Assembly: GCA_002320815.1 (NCBI GenBank)
Contig: DCLA01000024.1
Location: 1-64,000 of the forward strand
DNA: 64,000 bases
Source of the DNA: Myxococcales bacterium UBA1660
GTDB taxonomy: Bacteria; Myxococcota_A; Polyangia; Polyangiales; Houyiibacteriaceae
Direction: 5' to 3'
This document shows positions 33,201-41,761 of this stretch, piece by piece; within the stretch, counting starts at the first letter, position 1, and each line of letters begins with the position of its first letter. Under the pieces are notes generated by a model that saw only the letters and a program-made list of their open reading frames with translations, was not told where the DNA came from and did not search any database. The translations under genes and the position numbers were made by a program.

Positions 33201-34651
33201 GCGGCCTCCTCGGGGGCCACGGGGACCAGCACGCTCAGGGTCGTCCCTTCGCCGGGCGAGCTCTCGAGCGCGATCCAGCCCTCGTGCTCGCGGGCGATGA
33301 CGAAGGCTACCGAGAGGCCCAGGCCGGTGCCCTGCCCCACGTCCTTGGTGGTGAAGAAGGGATCGAAGATCTCGTCCTGGAGCTCGGGCGGGATCCCGAC
33401 GCCTTGGTCGCGCACGTCGATGCGCAGATAGCGCTCGTGGGGGGGCACGTCCGGCGGGGGCTCGAGGGCGCCGCAGCGCGAGAGGGAGACCTGCAGGCGC
33501 CCGCCCGCGGGCATGGCCTGGACGCCGTTCTGGACCAGGTTGGTCAGGAGCTGGGCCAGGTGGTCCCGGTCCCCGAGGACCGTCGCCGCCTCGCCGACCT
33601 CGGCCTCGATGACCACGCCCGCCTTCTCCGCGTTGGGGCTCAAGTGCTCGACCACTTCGGTGACCACGGTACCCATGGCGACCGGCCGACGCACGCTGTG
33701 TCGCGGCCGCGAGAGGCTCAGCAGGCTCCGGACGATGCGCTCCATCCGCTTGGCTTCGGTGCGCACGATGCGCGCGTGCCGTCGCAGCCCGTCGGGCGTC
33801 TCCTTGGCCTCTTCGATCATTCGGGCGCGACCGCCCACGACCTGCAGCGGGGTGCCCAGCTCGTGGGCCACGCCCGCGGCGAGGGTGCCGACCGCCGCCA
33901 GGCGCTCGCCGTGCCGGAGCCGGCGCTCGGCCTCCAGCCGGGCCTCCGTCTCCCGCTCGGTCTCGGCCCGCGCCTCCCGTAGTCGATCGACCATCTTGGC
34001 GATGGCGGAGTGGAGGAGCCCGATCTCGTCCCTCCGGTGGAGGCGCGGTAGCACGTCCAGCGAGCCCGCCGCGATCTGCTCGGTGTGGGCGACGAGCTGC
34101 CGCACCGGGCGACCCACCAGCCAGTTGCCGACGAGCACCGCCAGCGAGGCCGGGCCGAAAGCGACCGCCAAGGTGGTCCAGAGGAGCCCCATCGTCCCGT
34201 GTCGGATCCGCGTCTCCGCCTTCTCCAGCGACTCGGCGAGCTCGATGGCCGTCGCCGGAGCGTCGCCGCCGAGGGGCACGTAGGTGTAGACGATGCCCGG
34301 CGAGGAGCTCCGGTCGACGTAGGTGACCTCGCGCTCGCCGCGACCAGTGAGCCCGAGGGCGACCGAGGGCGGCGCCCCCAGGCCCGTGGGCCCGAGGTCG
34401 ACCAGCCGAATGCCCACCTCGGCCTCCCCTTCCTGGGCCACGTGGAGGACCTCTTGGGCGGCGACCAGGTCGTCGTCCCGCAGGGCGGCGCGGACCGAGG
34501 GCCGGAGGGCGCGCCCCAGGAGGCGCTGCTCGTGGGCGATGTCGCGCTCGACGACCTCCCGTTCCCGGCGGAGGCGCAGCCATCCCTCCAGGGCCAGCAC
34601 GGTCACCAGCAAGCCCAGGAAGACGACCATCAGTTTGAGCGCCACCCGCAT
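33197..34651 (-). CDS. Membrane sensor histidine kinase (HAMP-HisKA-HATPase)
   Basis: Encodes 484 residues. TM1 ~5-24 (LKLMVVFLGLLVTVLALEGW), periplasmic sensor ~25-150, TM2 ~153-178, HAMP ~179-230, coiled coil rich in Arg/Glu ~220-250. H-box 'LAAVGTLAAGVAHELGTPLQVV' with His263, N-box 'LAQLLTNLVQNGVQAM', G-boxes 'DVRDQGVGIPPE' and 'TTKDVGQGTGLGLSVAFVIAREHEGW'. The HELGTPL box is of the NtrB-like HisKA class. It partners the adjacent NtrC-type regulator. The small periplasmic domain could sense envelope stress or pump substrates (inference). Confidence 0.95.
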   Translation of the reverse strand: MRVALKLMVVFLGLLVTVLALEGWLRLRREREVVERDIAHEQRLLGRALRPSVRAALRDDDLVAAQEVLHVAQEGEAEVGIRLVDLGPTGLGAPPSVALGLTGRGEREVTYVDRSSSPGIVYTYVPLGGDAPATAIELAESLEKAETRIRHGTMGLLWTTLAVAFGPASLAVLVGNWLVGRPVRQLVAHTEQIAAGSLDVLPRLHRRDEIGLLHSAIAKMVDRLREARAETERETEARLEAERRLRHGERLAAVGTLAAGVAHELGTPLQVVGGRARMIEEAKETPDGLRRHARIVRTEAKRMERIVRSLLSLSRPRHSVRRPVAMGTVVTEVVEHLSPNAEKAGVVIEAEVGEAATVLGDRDHLAQLLTNLVQNGVQAMPAGGRLQVSLSRCGALEPPPDVPPHERYLRIDVRDQGVGIPPELQDEIFDPFFTTKDVGQGTGLGLSVAFVIAREHEGWIALESSPGEGTTLSVLVPVAPEEAA

Positions 34652-34660
34652 GCGTCGACT

Positions 34661-35443
34661 CTAGGCGATCAGCGGGCCCCGATGCGGTCGCGAATCATCG
34701 CCGCGATCTCCTGGCATCCGCGCGCTTCGACCTCGCGGCCCAGCTTCTCGAGGACGATGGCGTAGGCCTCCTGGATGGAGGCGTTCGCCGGCGCGGCTGC
34801 TGTTCAGCACCTCCACGTCGACGGCGACGCCCTCGGTGTCCTGGGAGGCGAGCAGCGCGCCGACGCCTTCGTGGGCCTCGTCGGCGGTGAGCGGCCCGTC
34901 GTCGCTCACGACGGTCATCACCCGCAGGGGCGCTCGGAAGAGTCGGGCCACCCGGAGCCCCGCCCGGAGTCCGAGCCGGGACTGGGGGGTGAGGTCGACC
35001 GGGCAGAGCACCGGGCGTCCGCCCAGCGGCCCTCCCCGGGCGATCCAGACCGGCACCGTCGCCCGGCGGACGACGGCCTCGGCGACGGAGCCCACCAGCC
35101 AGCGCCGCACCGTCGCCGGCTTGCCGCCGCCCATCACGACGAGCTCGGCGCCGAGCCGATGGACGGCGCGGATCACCAGGTCCGCCGCCGGGCCCGCGGC
35201 GATCTCCTCGGTGACGGTGAGGCCCCCGCTCCGGAGGCGCTGGAGGTGGGGCTCGAGCTTCTCTCGGGCGCGCTCCGCCCGCTTCTCGAAGCCTCGCTCG
35301 TGCTCCAGCGCCCGGTCGCCCAAGGCGTGGACCACCACGAGCGGGCGGGCGAGGAGCCGGCCGAGGTCCAGCGCCTCGGCCAGGATGTCCTCGGTCTCCT
35401 GGTCCAGGGGCAGCGCCACGATCAGGGGTCTCGGCGACGTCAT
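34661..35443 (-). CDS. Universal stress protein (UspA-like), second domain disrupted
   Basis: The uninterrupted frame gives 260 residues. Domain 1 (~1-135) is complete: 'PLIVALPLDQETEDILAEALDLGRLL...' and 'ELVVMGGGKPATVRRWLVGSVAEAVVRRATVPVWIAR', with the G-2x-G-9x-G(S/T)-like ATP loop. Domain 2 starts normally ('GRPVLCPVDLTPQSRLGLRAGLRVARLF') but after 'VDVEVLNS' (near 34800) the frame turns Arg/Pro/Gly-rich. One base away, the frame reads 'AAAPANASIQEAYAIVLEKLGREVEARGCQEIAAMIRDRIGAR', cited as AAAPANASIQEAY...MIRDRIGAR, to a TGA at 34669. That looks like the true C-terminus, so a one-base insertion is likely. Coupled to the RND gene (ATGA). Confidence 0.75.
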   Translation of the reverse strand: MTSPRPLIVALPLDQETEDILAEALDLGRLLARPLVVVHALGDRALEHERGFEKRAERAREKLEPHLQRLRSGGLTVTEEIAAGPAADLVIRAVHRLGAELVVMGGGKPATVRRWLVGSVAEAVVRRATVPVWIARGGPLGGRPVLCPVDLTPQSRLGLRAGLRVARLFRAPLRVMTVVSDDGPLTADEAHEGVGALLASQDTEGVAVDVEVLNSSRAGERLHPGGLRHRPREAGPRGRSARMPGDRGDDSRPHRGPLIA

Positions 35444-38400
35444 TCGGCCACTCCTTCGTCCGCGCTCTCCGCGCTCGGGGGATGCTTCCCCTCGTGGTCT
35501 TCGCTCAGCGGCACCTCCGTCTCGTCCCTCAGGAGGTGACGGCCATTCGCCATGCGCGCGAAGAGGTAGTAGAGGCCGGGGATCACCAGGACGCCGACCA
35601 CGGTGCCCAGGAGCATGCCGCCGACGCCGGTGATGCCGATGGTCCGGTTGCCCACCGCGCCGGCGCCGTGGGCGACGACCAGCGGGATCAGACCGGCGAC
35701 GAAGGCGAACGAGGTCATCTGGATGGGCCGGAAGCGCAGCTTGCCGCCCTCGATGGCCGCGTCCTTCAGCGAGGCGCCCTCGGTCCGGCGCTGGACCGCG
35801 AACTCCACGATGAGGATGGCGTTCTTACCCAGGAGGCCGACCAACATGATCATGCCCAACTGCGCCCAGACGTCGTTCGACAGCCCCATCAGTTTCAGGA
35901 AGAGGAAAGAGCCAAAGATTCCTATGGGCAGCGAGAGGATGACCGCCAGCGGGATCAGGAAGCTCTCGTACTGGGCCGCGAGCACCAGGTAGACGAAGAC
36001 CACGACGATGAGGAAGATCAGCACCGCGGCGTTGCCCTGCTGGGACTCGTCCCACGACAGGCCCTCCCAGCCGAGCGCGTAGCCCCTGGGCAGCGTGTCC
36101 TCGGCCACCGACTCGACAGCCGCGATGGCCTGGCCGGTGGAGAAGCCCGGCGCGGGCACGATCTGGATGGCCGCGGAGGGATAGAGGTTGTAGCGCGTGA
36201 TCTCGTTGAGGCCCTGCTTCTTCTCGATGCGCATGAAGGCCGAGTACGGGACCATCTCCCCCCGATCGTTGGGGATGAAGAGGTCGTTCAGGTCGTCGGG
36301 CATCCGCCGGAACTCGGGCCACGCCTGGACGTAGACCTTGTAGAACTGGTTGAAGCGGACGAAGCCCTGCTCGTAGGTGCTGCCGATCAGGATGTTGAGG
36401 TTGTTCAACGCGTCCTGGATGGAGACGCCCTTCTGCATGGCCACGTCGTTGTCGATGACCAGCTCGTACTGCGGGTAGTCGGAGGCGTAGAAGGTGAAGA
36501 GGCTGCCCACCTCGGGGCGCTCCGCCAGCTCCTCCATGAACTCTTCGTTGATCTGCCCGAGGCGCTCGTAGTCGGGGTTGGACGACTGGGTCTGGTCCAA
36601 GAGGCGGAGCGCGAGGCCACCGGCGGCGCCGAAGCCCGGGATGGCCGGCGGCTCGAAGAACTCGAGCTTCACGTCGGTCATGTCCGCCGTCTTCTCCTGG
36701 AGCTCGGCGATGATCTCCGCGGCGGTCATGTCGCGCTCCGACCAGTCGTCGAGGTTGATGATGGCCGTACCGGCGTTGGAGCCGCGGCCTTCGGTGAGCA
36801 CCTCGTAGCCGGCCACCGAGGTGACGCTGGCGATGCCCTCGATCTCCTCGGCGATGCGCTCGAGCTCCTGGGACTTCGCGTTGGTGTACTCCAGGGTCGA
36901 CCCGGGCGGGGTCTGGAGCACGGCGTAGATCATGCCCTGGTCCTCGCTGGGGATGAAGCCGCTCGGGAGCACCGCGCTGGTTCCCACGATGCCCAGCGCG
37001 AAGGCGCCGATGACCGCGATGGTGACGAAGCGGCGGGTGACGATCGGCCGGAGGCCGCGGCCCGCGTAGACGTTGGTGATCTTGTCGACGCCCCGGCTGA
37101 AGGGCCGCTGGACGAAGGGCACCAGGATGAGCAGGAAGCCGAGCGGTCCCCAGAGCTCGTAGGCCAGGAAGACGACGCCGGCCATCAGGGGCAGGCCCAC
37201 CAGGGCGTACGTGAGGAGGGTCTTGGTGCTCATCGCGCGGAGGCGATCGCGGAGGCCCTTCTTCGCGGCGTGGTGTTCCTCCTCGTGCGGCTTCAGGATC
37301 ATCGCGCAGAGCACCGGGGTCAGCGTCAGGGCGACGACACCGGAGAGCACGATGGTCGAGGCCATGGTCACGCCGAACTGGCGGTAGAAGACGCCGACGG
37401 GACCGGGCACGAAGCAGATGGGCACGAAGACCGCGGTCATCACCAGGGTGATGGCGATGATGGCGCCGCTGATCTCCTTCAGGACCTCGATGGTCGCCCG
37501 GTGGGGCGAGAGGTGCGCTTCGGCCATCTTGGCGTGCACCGCCTCGACCACCACGATGGCGTCGTCGACGACGACGCCGATGGCCAAGACCATCGCGAAG
37601 AGCGTGATGAGGTTGATGGAGAAGCCCATCAACTGGAGCACGAAGAAGCTACCGATGAGCGACACCGGCACCGCGAGGGTCGGGATCAGGGTCGAGCGCA
37701 GGTCGCCGAGGAACATGAAGACGACCAGCGAGACCAGGATGAAGGCCTCGACCAGCGTGTGGAGCACCTGCTCGATGGAGGCGTCGACGAAGCTCGAGAC
37801 GTCGTACGCGATCTCGTAGTCCATGCCGGGCGGGAAGGACTCCTCGAGCTCCTCCAGGGTCGCCTTCACCTCTTCGATGACGGCCGCGGCGTTGGAGCCC
37901 GGAGCCTGCTTGAGCACGATGGACGAGGCCGGGTGGCCGTTCACGTCGGAGTAGATGTCGAAGAACTCGGAGCCGAGCTCGATGCCATTGGCGCCGCCCT
38001 CGCCGTCGCGACCGGGCGGGGGAACGCAGACGTCGCGCAGCCGGAGGATCTCGCCGTCGGGGTTCGCGCGGAGGATGATGTTCCCGTACTGCTCGGGCTC
38101 GTTGTAGCGGCCGACGTAGGTGAGGACGTACTCCTTCGACTGCGAGGTCATGCCCGTCGCCTGACCGAGGCGGCCCGGGGAGCCGATGACGCTCTGCTCG
38201 GCCAGGGCCTCCATCACGTCGTCGACGCCGATGTCGTAGGCCCGCATGCGCTCCGGGTTCAGCCACACGCGCATGGCGAAGTTCCGGTTACCGAGGTTCC
38301 GCGGGATGCCCATGCCCTCGATGCGCTTGAGCACCGGCATCACGTAGACGTTCGCGTAGTTGAAGAGGTCGGTCTGATCGGTGTCGGGATCGGTGCTGTA

Positions 38401-38826
38401 CAGGTTGAGGTACATCAACATGCTGGGCACGACCTGGCTGACCAGGATGCCCTCCCGGACCACCAGCTCCGGCAACCGGCTCGACATGATGTTGACCCGG
38501 TTCTGCACGTTCACGACGTTGATGTTCGGGTCCGAGCCGGGCTCGAAGAAGATGACGATCGTCGCCTCGCCGGCGCTGGTGGCGCTGGACACCATGTAGC
38601 GCATGTCCTGGACGCCGTTGATCGACTGCTCCAGCGGGATCAGGACCGAGTTGGTGAGCACCTCGGCGCTGGCGCCCGGGTAGGCGATGGTGACGTACAC
38701 CGTGGGCGGCGCGACGTCGGGGAACTGGGCGACCGGGAGGGTGCCGATGCCCATCCCGCCCAGGAAGAGGACGACGACGGATACGACGATCGCGAGGACC
38801 GGTCGCTTGAGAATCTTCGTGAACAT
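35440..38826 (-). CDS. RND efflux transporter, HAE1/AcrB type
   Basis: Encodes 1128 residues (AcrB has 1049). It exports hydrophobic toxicants with proton antiport across both membranes. TM1 follows 'MFTKILKRPVLAIVVSVVVLFLGGMGIGTLPVAQFPDVAPPTVYV'-type opening (key part: IGTLPVAQFPDVAPP). The proton relay Asp pair is in 'AIGVVVDDAIVVVEAV' and the relay Lys in 'LLGKNAILIVEFAVQRR'. 'GFIPSEDQGMIYAVLQTPPGST' and 'PGFGAAGGLALRLLDQ' belong to the pore and docking domains. An insertion of ~80 residues between TM6 and TM7, including an apparent additional hydrophobic hairpin (LLTYALVGLPLMAGVVFLAYE; LGFLLILVPF), explains much of the extra length. Confidence 0.96.
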   Translation of the reverse strand: MFTKILKRPVLAIVVSVVVLFLGGMGIGTLPVAQFPDVAPPTVYVTIAYPGASAEVLTNSVLIPLEQSINGVQDMRYMVSSATSAGEATIVIFFEPGSDPNINVVNVQNRVNIMSSRLPELVVREGILVSQVVPSMLMYLNLYSTDPDTDQTDLFNYANVYVMPVLKRIEGMGIPRNLGNRNFAMRVWLNPERMRAYDIGVDDVMEALAEQSVIGSPGRLGQATGMTSQSKEYVLTYVGRYNEPEQYGNIILRANPDGEILRLRDVCVPPPGRDGEGGANGIELGSEFFDIYSDVNGHPASSIVLKQAPGSNAAAVIEEVKATLEELEESFPPGMDYEIAYDVSSFVDASIEQVLHTLVEAFILVSLVVFMFLGDLRSTLIPTLAVPVSLIGSFFVLQLMGFSINLITLFAMVLAIGVVVDDAIVVVEAVHAKMAEAHLSPHRATIEVLKEISGAIIAITLVMTAVFVPICFVPGPVGVFYRQFGVTMASTIVLSGVVALTLTPVLCAMILKPHEEEHHAAKKGLRDRLRAMSTKTLLTYALVGLPLMAGVVFLAYELWGPLGFLLILVPFVQRPFSRGVDKITNVYAGRGLRPIVTRRFVTIAVIGAFALGIVGTSAVLPSGFIPSEDQGMIYAVLQTPPGSTLEYTNAKSQELERIAEEIEGIASVTSVAGYEVLTEGRGSNAGTAIINLDDWSERDMTAAEIIAELQEKTADMTDVKLEFFEPPAIPGFGAAGGLALRLLDQTQSSNPDYERLGQINEEFMEELAERPEVGSLFTFYASDYPQYELVIDNDVAMQKGVSIQDALNNLNILIGSTYEQGFVRFNQFYKVYVQAWPEFRRMPDDLNDLFIPNDRGEMVPYSAFMRIEKKQGLNEITRYNLYPSAAIQIVPAPGFSTGQAIAAVESVAEDTLPRGYALGWEGLSWDESQQGNAAVLIFLIVVVFVYLVLAAQYESFLIPLAVILSLPIGIFGSFLFLKLMGLSNDVWAQLGMIMLVGLLGKNAILIVEFAVQRRTEGASLKDAAIEGGKLRFRPIQMTSFAFVAGLIPLVVAHGAGAVGNRTIGITGVGGMLLGTVVGVLVIPGLYYLFARMANGRHLLRDETEVPLSEDHEGKHPPSAESADEGVAE

Positions 38827-38859
38827 GTTGGTGGCTCGTTGGCTGCTCGGGGGAGGGAG

Positions 38860-39996
38860 CTATTCCGCGTGGTGCTTCAGCTCGCGCAGCGCCTCTTCGG
38901 GGGTCACGAACTGGGTGTCCTCGAGGTGGCGCCCGTCGCGAACCTGGCGCACGCCTTCGAAGACCACGCGTTCGCCCGCTTCGAGGCCTCTCTCGACGAC
39001 GTAGATGTCCTCGAGCTCGTGGCCGACGGTGATCTCGCGCTGGTGGGCGACGCCCTCTTCGTCGACGACGTAGACGTACTGGCGGTCGAGGATCTCGAAG
39101 GTGGCCCGCTGCGGGACGACCAGGGCGTCGGGCATCGTCTCGTTGATGATGAGCGTGCCGGTCTGACCGTGGCGTAGGAGGCGCTCGGGGTTGGGGAAGT
39201 CCGCCCGAAACTTGATGTTGCCGGTCTCGTTGTCGAAGTCGGACTCGATGGTCAGCGTCGTCTCGGCGTCGTGGCCGAAGATCTCGCCGTTCGCGAGGCG
39301 GATCTGGATCTGCGCGCCGGGAATCTCGAGGCGCTGGGGGGCCTCGGGGTCGTTGGCGCCCGGCCGGGACTTGAAGCGCAGGTAGTCGGCCTCCGGGACG
39401 TTGAAGTAGACCCACATCACCTGGTTGTTGGAGATGGTGGTCAGGATGTCGCCGGCCTCGATGAGGCTGCCCTCCTGGACGAGCTGGCGGTCCATGATCC
39501 CGTCGAAGGGGGCGACGATGTTGGTGAAGCCGTACTCGGCGGCGGCCAGGTCGACCTTCGCTCGGGCGCGGTCCCGCTCGACGTTCGCCAGGGCGAGCTC
39601 CTGGTCGGAGACGACGCCCTGCTCGGCGAGCTGGCGGGTGTTCCGGAGGTTGATCTCCGCGAGGTGCAGCTCGGCGCGGTCCGCGTCGAGGCGCGCCCGG
39701 TACATGACCGGGAGCAGCTTGAAGAGGAGCTGGCCCTGGCGGACCGCCTGACCCTCTTGGACGGGGATCTCCTGGAGGTAGCCCTCGTCCAGCGCGCGGA
39801 CCTCGATGTGTCGCTGCGAGTGGATCTGGCAGACGAAGTGGCGGCTGGTGGGGACGTCCATCACCGCGGGGTTGGTGAGGACGATGGGGTGCTCGGCCTC
39901 TTCGTGATGGCCGCCGTCCGCGTGGGACTCGCTGCAGCCGGTGAGGGCGACGCTCGTCAGGGCGAGGGTCGCGAGGAGCTTCGTCGCGGTGTTCAT
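38860..39996 (-). CDS. Periplasmic adaptor (membrane-fusion) lipoprotein of the RND pump
   Basis: Encodes 378 residues from the ATG at 39996, overlapping the outer-membrane factor stop (ATGA). Signal MNTATKLLATLALTSVALTGCSES with lipobox ALTGC, then a His-rich stretch (HADGGHHEEAEH) that could bind metal. HlyD/AcrA-type domains: 'EVRALDEGYLQEIPVQEGQAVRQGQLLFKLL' lipoyl half, coiled-coil hairpin ~95-160 (LHLAEINLRNTRQLAEQGVVSDQELALANVERDRAR), 'IVAPFDGIMDRQLVQEGSLIEAGDILTTI' and 'ALVVPQRATFEILDRQYVYVVD'. It joins the RND protein to the outer-membrane channel. Confidence 0.95.
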   Translation of the reverse strand: MNTATKLLATLALTSVALTGCSESHADGGHHEEAEHPIVLTNPAVMDVPTSRHFVCQIHSQRHIEVRALDEGYLQEIPVQEGQAVRQGQLLFKLLPVMYRARLDADRAELHLAEINLRNTRQLAEQGVVSDQELALANVERDRARAKVDLAAAEYGFTNIVAPFDGIMDRQLVQEGSLIEAGDILTTISNNQVMWVYFNVPEADYLRFKSRPGANDPEAPQRLEIPGAQIQIRLANGEIFGHDAETTLTIESDFDNETGNIKFRADFPNPERLLRHGQTGTLIINETMPDALVVPQRATFEILDRQYVYVVDEEGVAHQREITVGHELEDIYVVERGLEAGERVVFEGVRQVRDGRHLEDTQFVTPEEALRELKHHAE

Positions 39997-41498
39997 CGGG
40001 TGGCCTCTTCGACGTTCTGCGCGTCGCCTCGGTCGTCGAAGGCGGTGCCGGGTTCGGGGCCGAGGCCCGTCCGGCGCCAGCCGCCGCCGAGCGCCTGGTA
40101 GAGCGTCACGGTCGCTTCCATCTGTCGTTGCTTCATTTCGATCAGCTCGATCTGTGCTTCGAGCGACTCCCTTCGGGTCGTCAGCACCTCGAGGTAGTCG
40201 GCTCGCGCCGAGTTGAAGAGCTGGTTGGAGATCGCGATCGACTGGGCGAGCCGGTCGACCTGCTGTTGCTTGAGCGCGTAGCCCTCGCTGAGGTTGTGGA
40301 TGAGGCTCACGCGGTTGCTGACCTCGATGACGCCCACCAGGACCGCCCGCTCGTAGCGGAGCACGGCCTGCATCTCGCGGGAGTTGGCGGCGAAGTACTC
40401 CGCCTTCAGACCGCGCCGGTTCAGCAGCGGCGCGAAGATGTGGGCGAAGATGCTGTAGAGGAGCGAGTCCGGGGTCCGCAGGAGCTGCGTGATGTCGAAG
40501 GACTGGAAGCCGATGGTCCCGTCGATGCCGAGCGACGGGTAGAAGGCGGCGCGGGCGGCCTGGACGTCGAGCCCCGCCGCCGCCATCTCGCGCTCCGCCT
40601 GCCGGATGTCGGGGCGGTTCTCGAGGAGCTGCGAGGGCACGCCGACGCTCATCGCCGCCGGCTGGAGCTCCAGGAAGTTCGCGGTGGAGCGCTCGACCGG
40701 CTGCGGGAAGCGGCCGACGAGGAAGTTGATCTGGTTCTCGGTCTCGACGATGCGCTGCTGGATGTCGTACTGGGCGCTCTGCATCCCGCGCAGCTCCGCC
40801 TCGAAGCGGTTGGCGGCGAGGGAGGTCGCGCGGCCAGCCTGGAACTGGGCCTGGACCATCGCGAGACCGTTCTCCTGCAGGGCGATGTTGTCGGTGACGA
40901 CCTGGAGCTGCTGGTCCAGCGCCATGAGCTGGTAGTAGTTGCTGGCGATCTCGGCCACGAGCCGGGTCACCAGGAGGTTCCGCCCCTCGATGCTGGCCAG
41001 GTAGCGATGGGCCGCGGCGTTCGCGAGGTTCCGGAGGCGACCCCAGACATCGATCTCCCACGAGGCGTAGAGACCGAAGCCGTAGTCCTGGAGGTTGGCG
41101 GCGACGCCGTGGTCCTCGTCGCTTCGGCCCTGGCTGGTGAAGGCGCCGACGTGCTCGACGCCGGCGTCCAGACCGAAGCCGACCTGCGGGAGGTAGTCGC
41201 CGGTCCGGCCGAGCACTTCGGCGTTGGCGATCCACGCCTCCTGCATCGTGATGTTGAGCTCCTGGTTGTCGTGGAGCGCCTTCTCGACCAGGGCCGTGAG
41301 GTGCGGGTCGTCGAAGAACTCGCTCCAGACGATGAGGCCCGAGTTGCTCGAGTCGCTCAGGCCGGCGTAGGACTCGGGGACATCGCGCCGCGGGTCGCGG
41401 GCGGTGCCTCCGGGCGGGGTCGGGATGCAGCCGGCCCCGGCGGTGAGGATCAGCGTCGCGGCGAGGGTGCGCCGGAGCGAATTGGGATTCAGGGACAT
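39993..41498 (-). CDS. Outer-membrane efflux lipoprotein (NodT/OprM family)
   Basis: Encodes 501 residues from the ATG at 41498 (MSLNPNSLRRTLAATLILTAGAGCIPTPP, lipobox GAGC). A longer frame to 41705 would run through the sigma-54 promoter. Paired TolC-type repeats: 'WSEFFDDPHLTALVEKALHDNQELNITMQEAWIANAEV' and 'LLENRPDIRQAEREMAAAGLDVQAARAAFYPSLGIDGTIGFQSF' (first motif: RPDIRQAE, diagnostic). Known members form trimeric channels through the outer membrane and periplasm. It is the first gene of the efflux operon. Confidence 0.95.
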   Translation of the reverse strand: MSLNPNSLRRTLAATLILTAGAGCIPTPPGGTARDPRRDVPESYAGLSDSSNSGLIVWSEFFDDPHLTALVEKALHDNQELNITMQEAWIANAEVLGRTGDYLPQVGFGLDAGVEHVGAFTSQGRSDEDHGVAANLQDYGFGLYASWEIDVWGRLRNLANAAAHRYLASIEGRNLLVTRLVAEIASNYYQLMALDQQLQVVTDNIALQENGLAMVQAQFQAGRATSLAANRFEAELRGMQSAQYDIQQRIVETENQINFLVGRFPQPVERSTANFLELQPAAMSVGVPSQLLENRPDIRQAEREMAAAGLDVQAARAAFYPSLGIDGTIGFQSFDITQLLRTPDSLLYSIFAHIFAPLLNRRGLKAEYFAANSREMQAVLRYERAVLVGVIEVSNRVSLIHNLSEGYALKQQQVDRLAQSIAISNQLFNSARADYLEVLTTRRESLEAQIELIEMKQRQMEATVTLYQALGGGWRRTGLGPEPGTAFDDRGDAQNVEEATR

Positions 41499-41560
41499 GC
41501 GAGGAGAAGGGCCGTCCCGGACCGCGAACTGCGCTCCCGAGGACGTCGAAGGAGCCCCTT

Positions 41561-41576
41561 TGCAACGGTGGTGCCA
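41561..41576 (-). promoter_or_regulatory. Sigma-54 promoter of the efflux-sensor operon
   Basis: On the minus strand TGGCACCACCGTTGCA matches the -24/-12 consensus (TGGCAC-N5-TTGC) almost perfectly, with the GG and GC dinucleotides 10 bases apart. Transcription should start near 41550, leaving a ~51-base leader before the outer-membrane factor gene. Two short inverted repeats upstream (for example CTCCCC-GTG-GGGGAG near 41680-41695) could be activator sites. Confidence 0.75.
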
Positions 41577-41761
41577 AGGCTCGATCACGCCGCCGAATGC
41601 GTTGGATGAGCGTCGGATTGGGGAGTTTCTACCCACCGTCCAACCCCTGGCCGGGTAGATCCTCCCCACATCCCCGCTCCCCGTGGGGGAGTCGCCACCC
41701 TCCATTTGGATTAGCCCGAGCGGGGGATGGCGCTGGTGCTTCCCATGGGGACCATCGCGGG

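Noticed and set aside
35482..39177. A 1231-codon open frame on the plus strand
   Set aside because: It is antisense to the RND pump and adaptor, rich in Asp/Glu/His/Val in the manner typical of complementary GC-rich frames, and lacks any family signature.
38860..41577. Read-through of the adaptor frame to 905 residues
   Set aside because: The adaptor has its own ATG at 39996 with a complete lipoprotein signal. The upstream part is an out-of-frame shadow of the outer-membrane factor gene.
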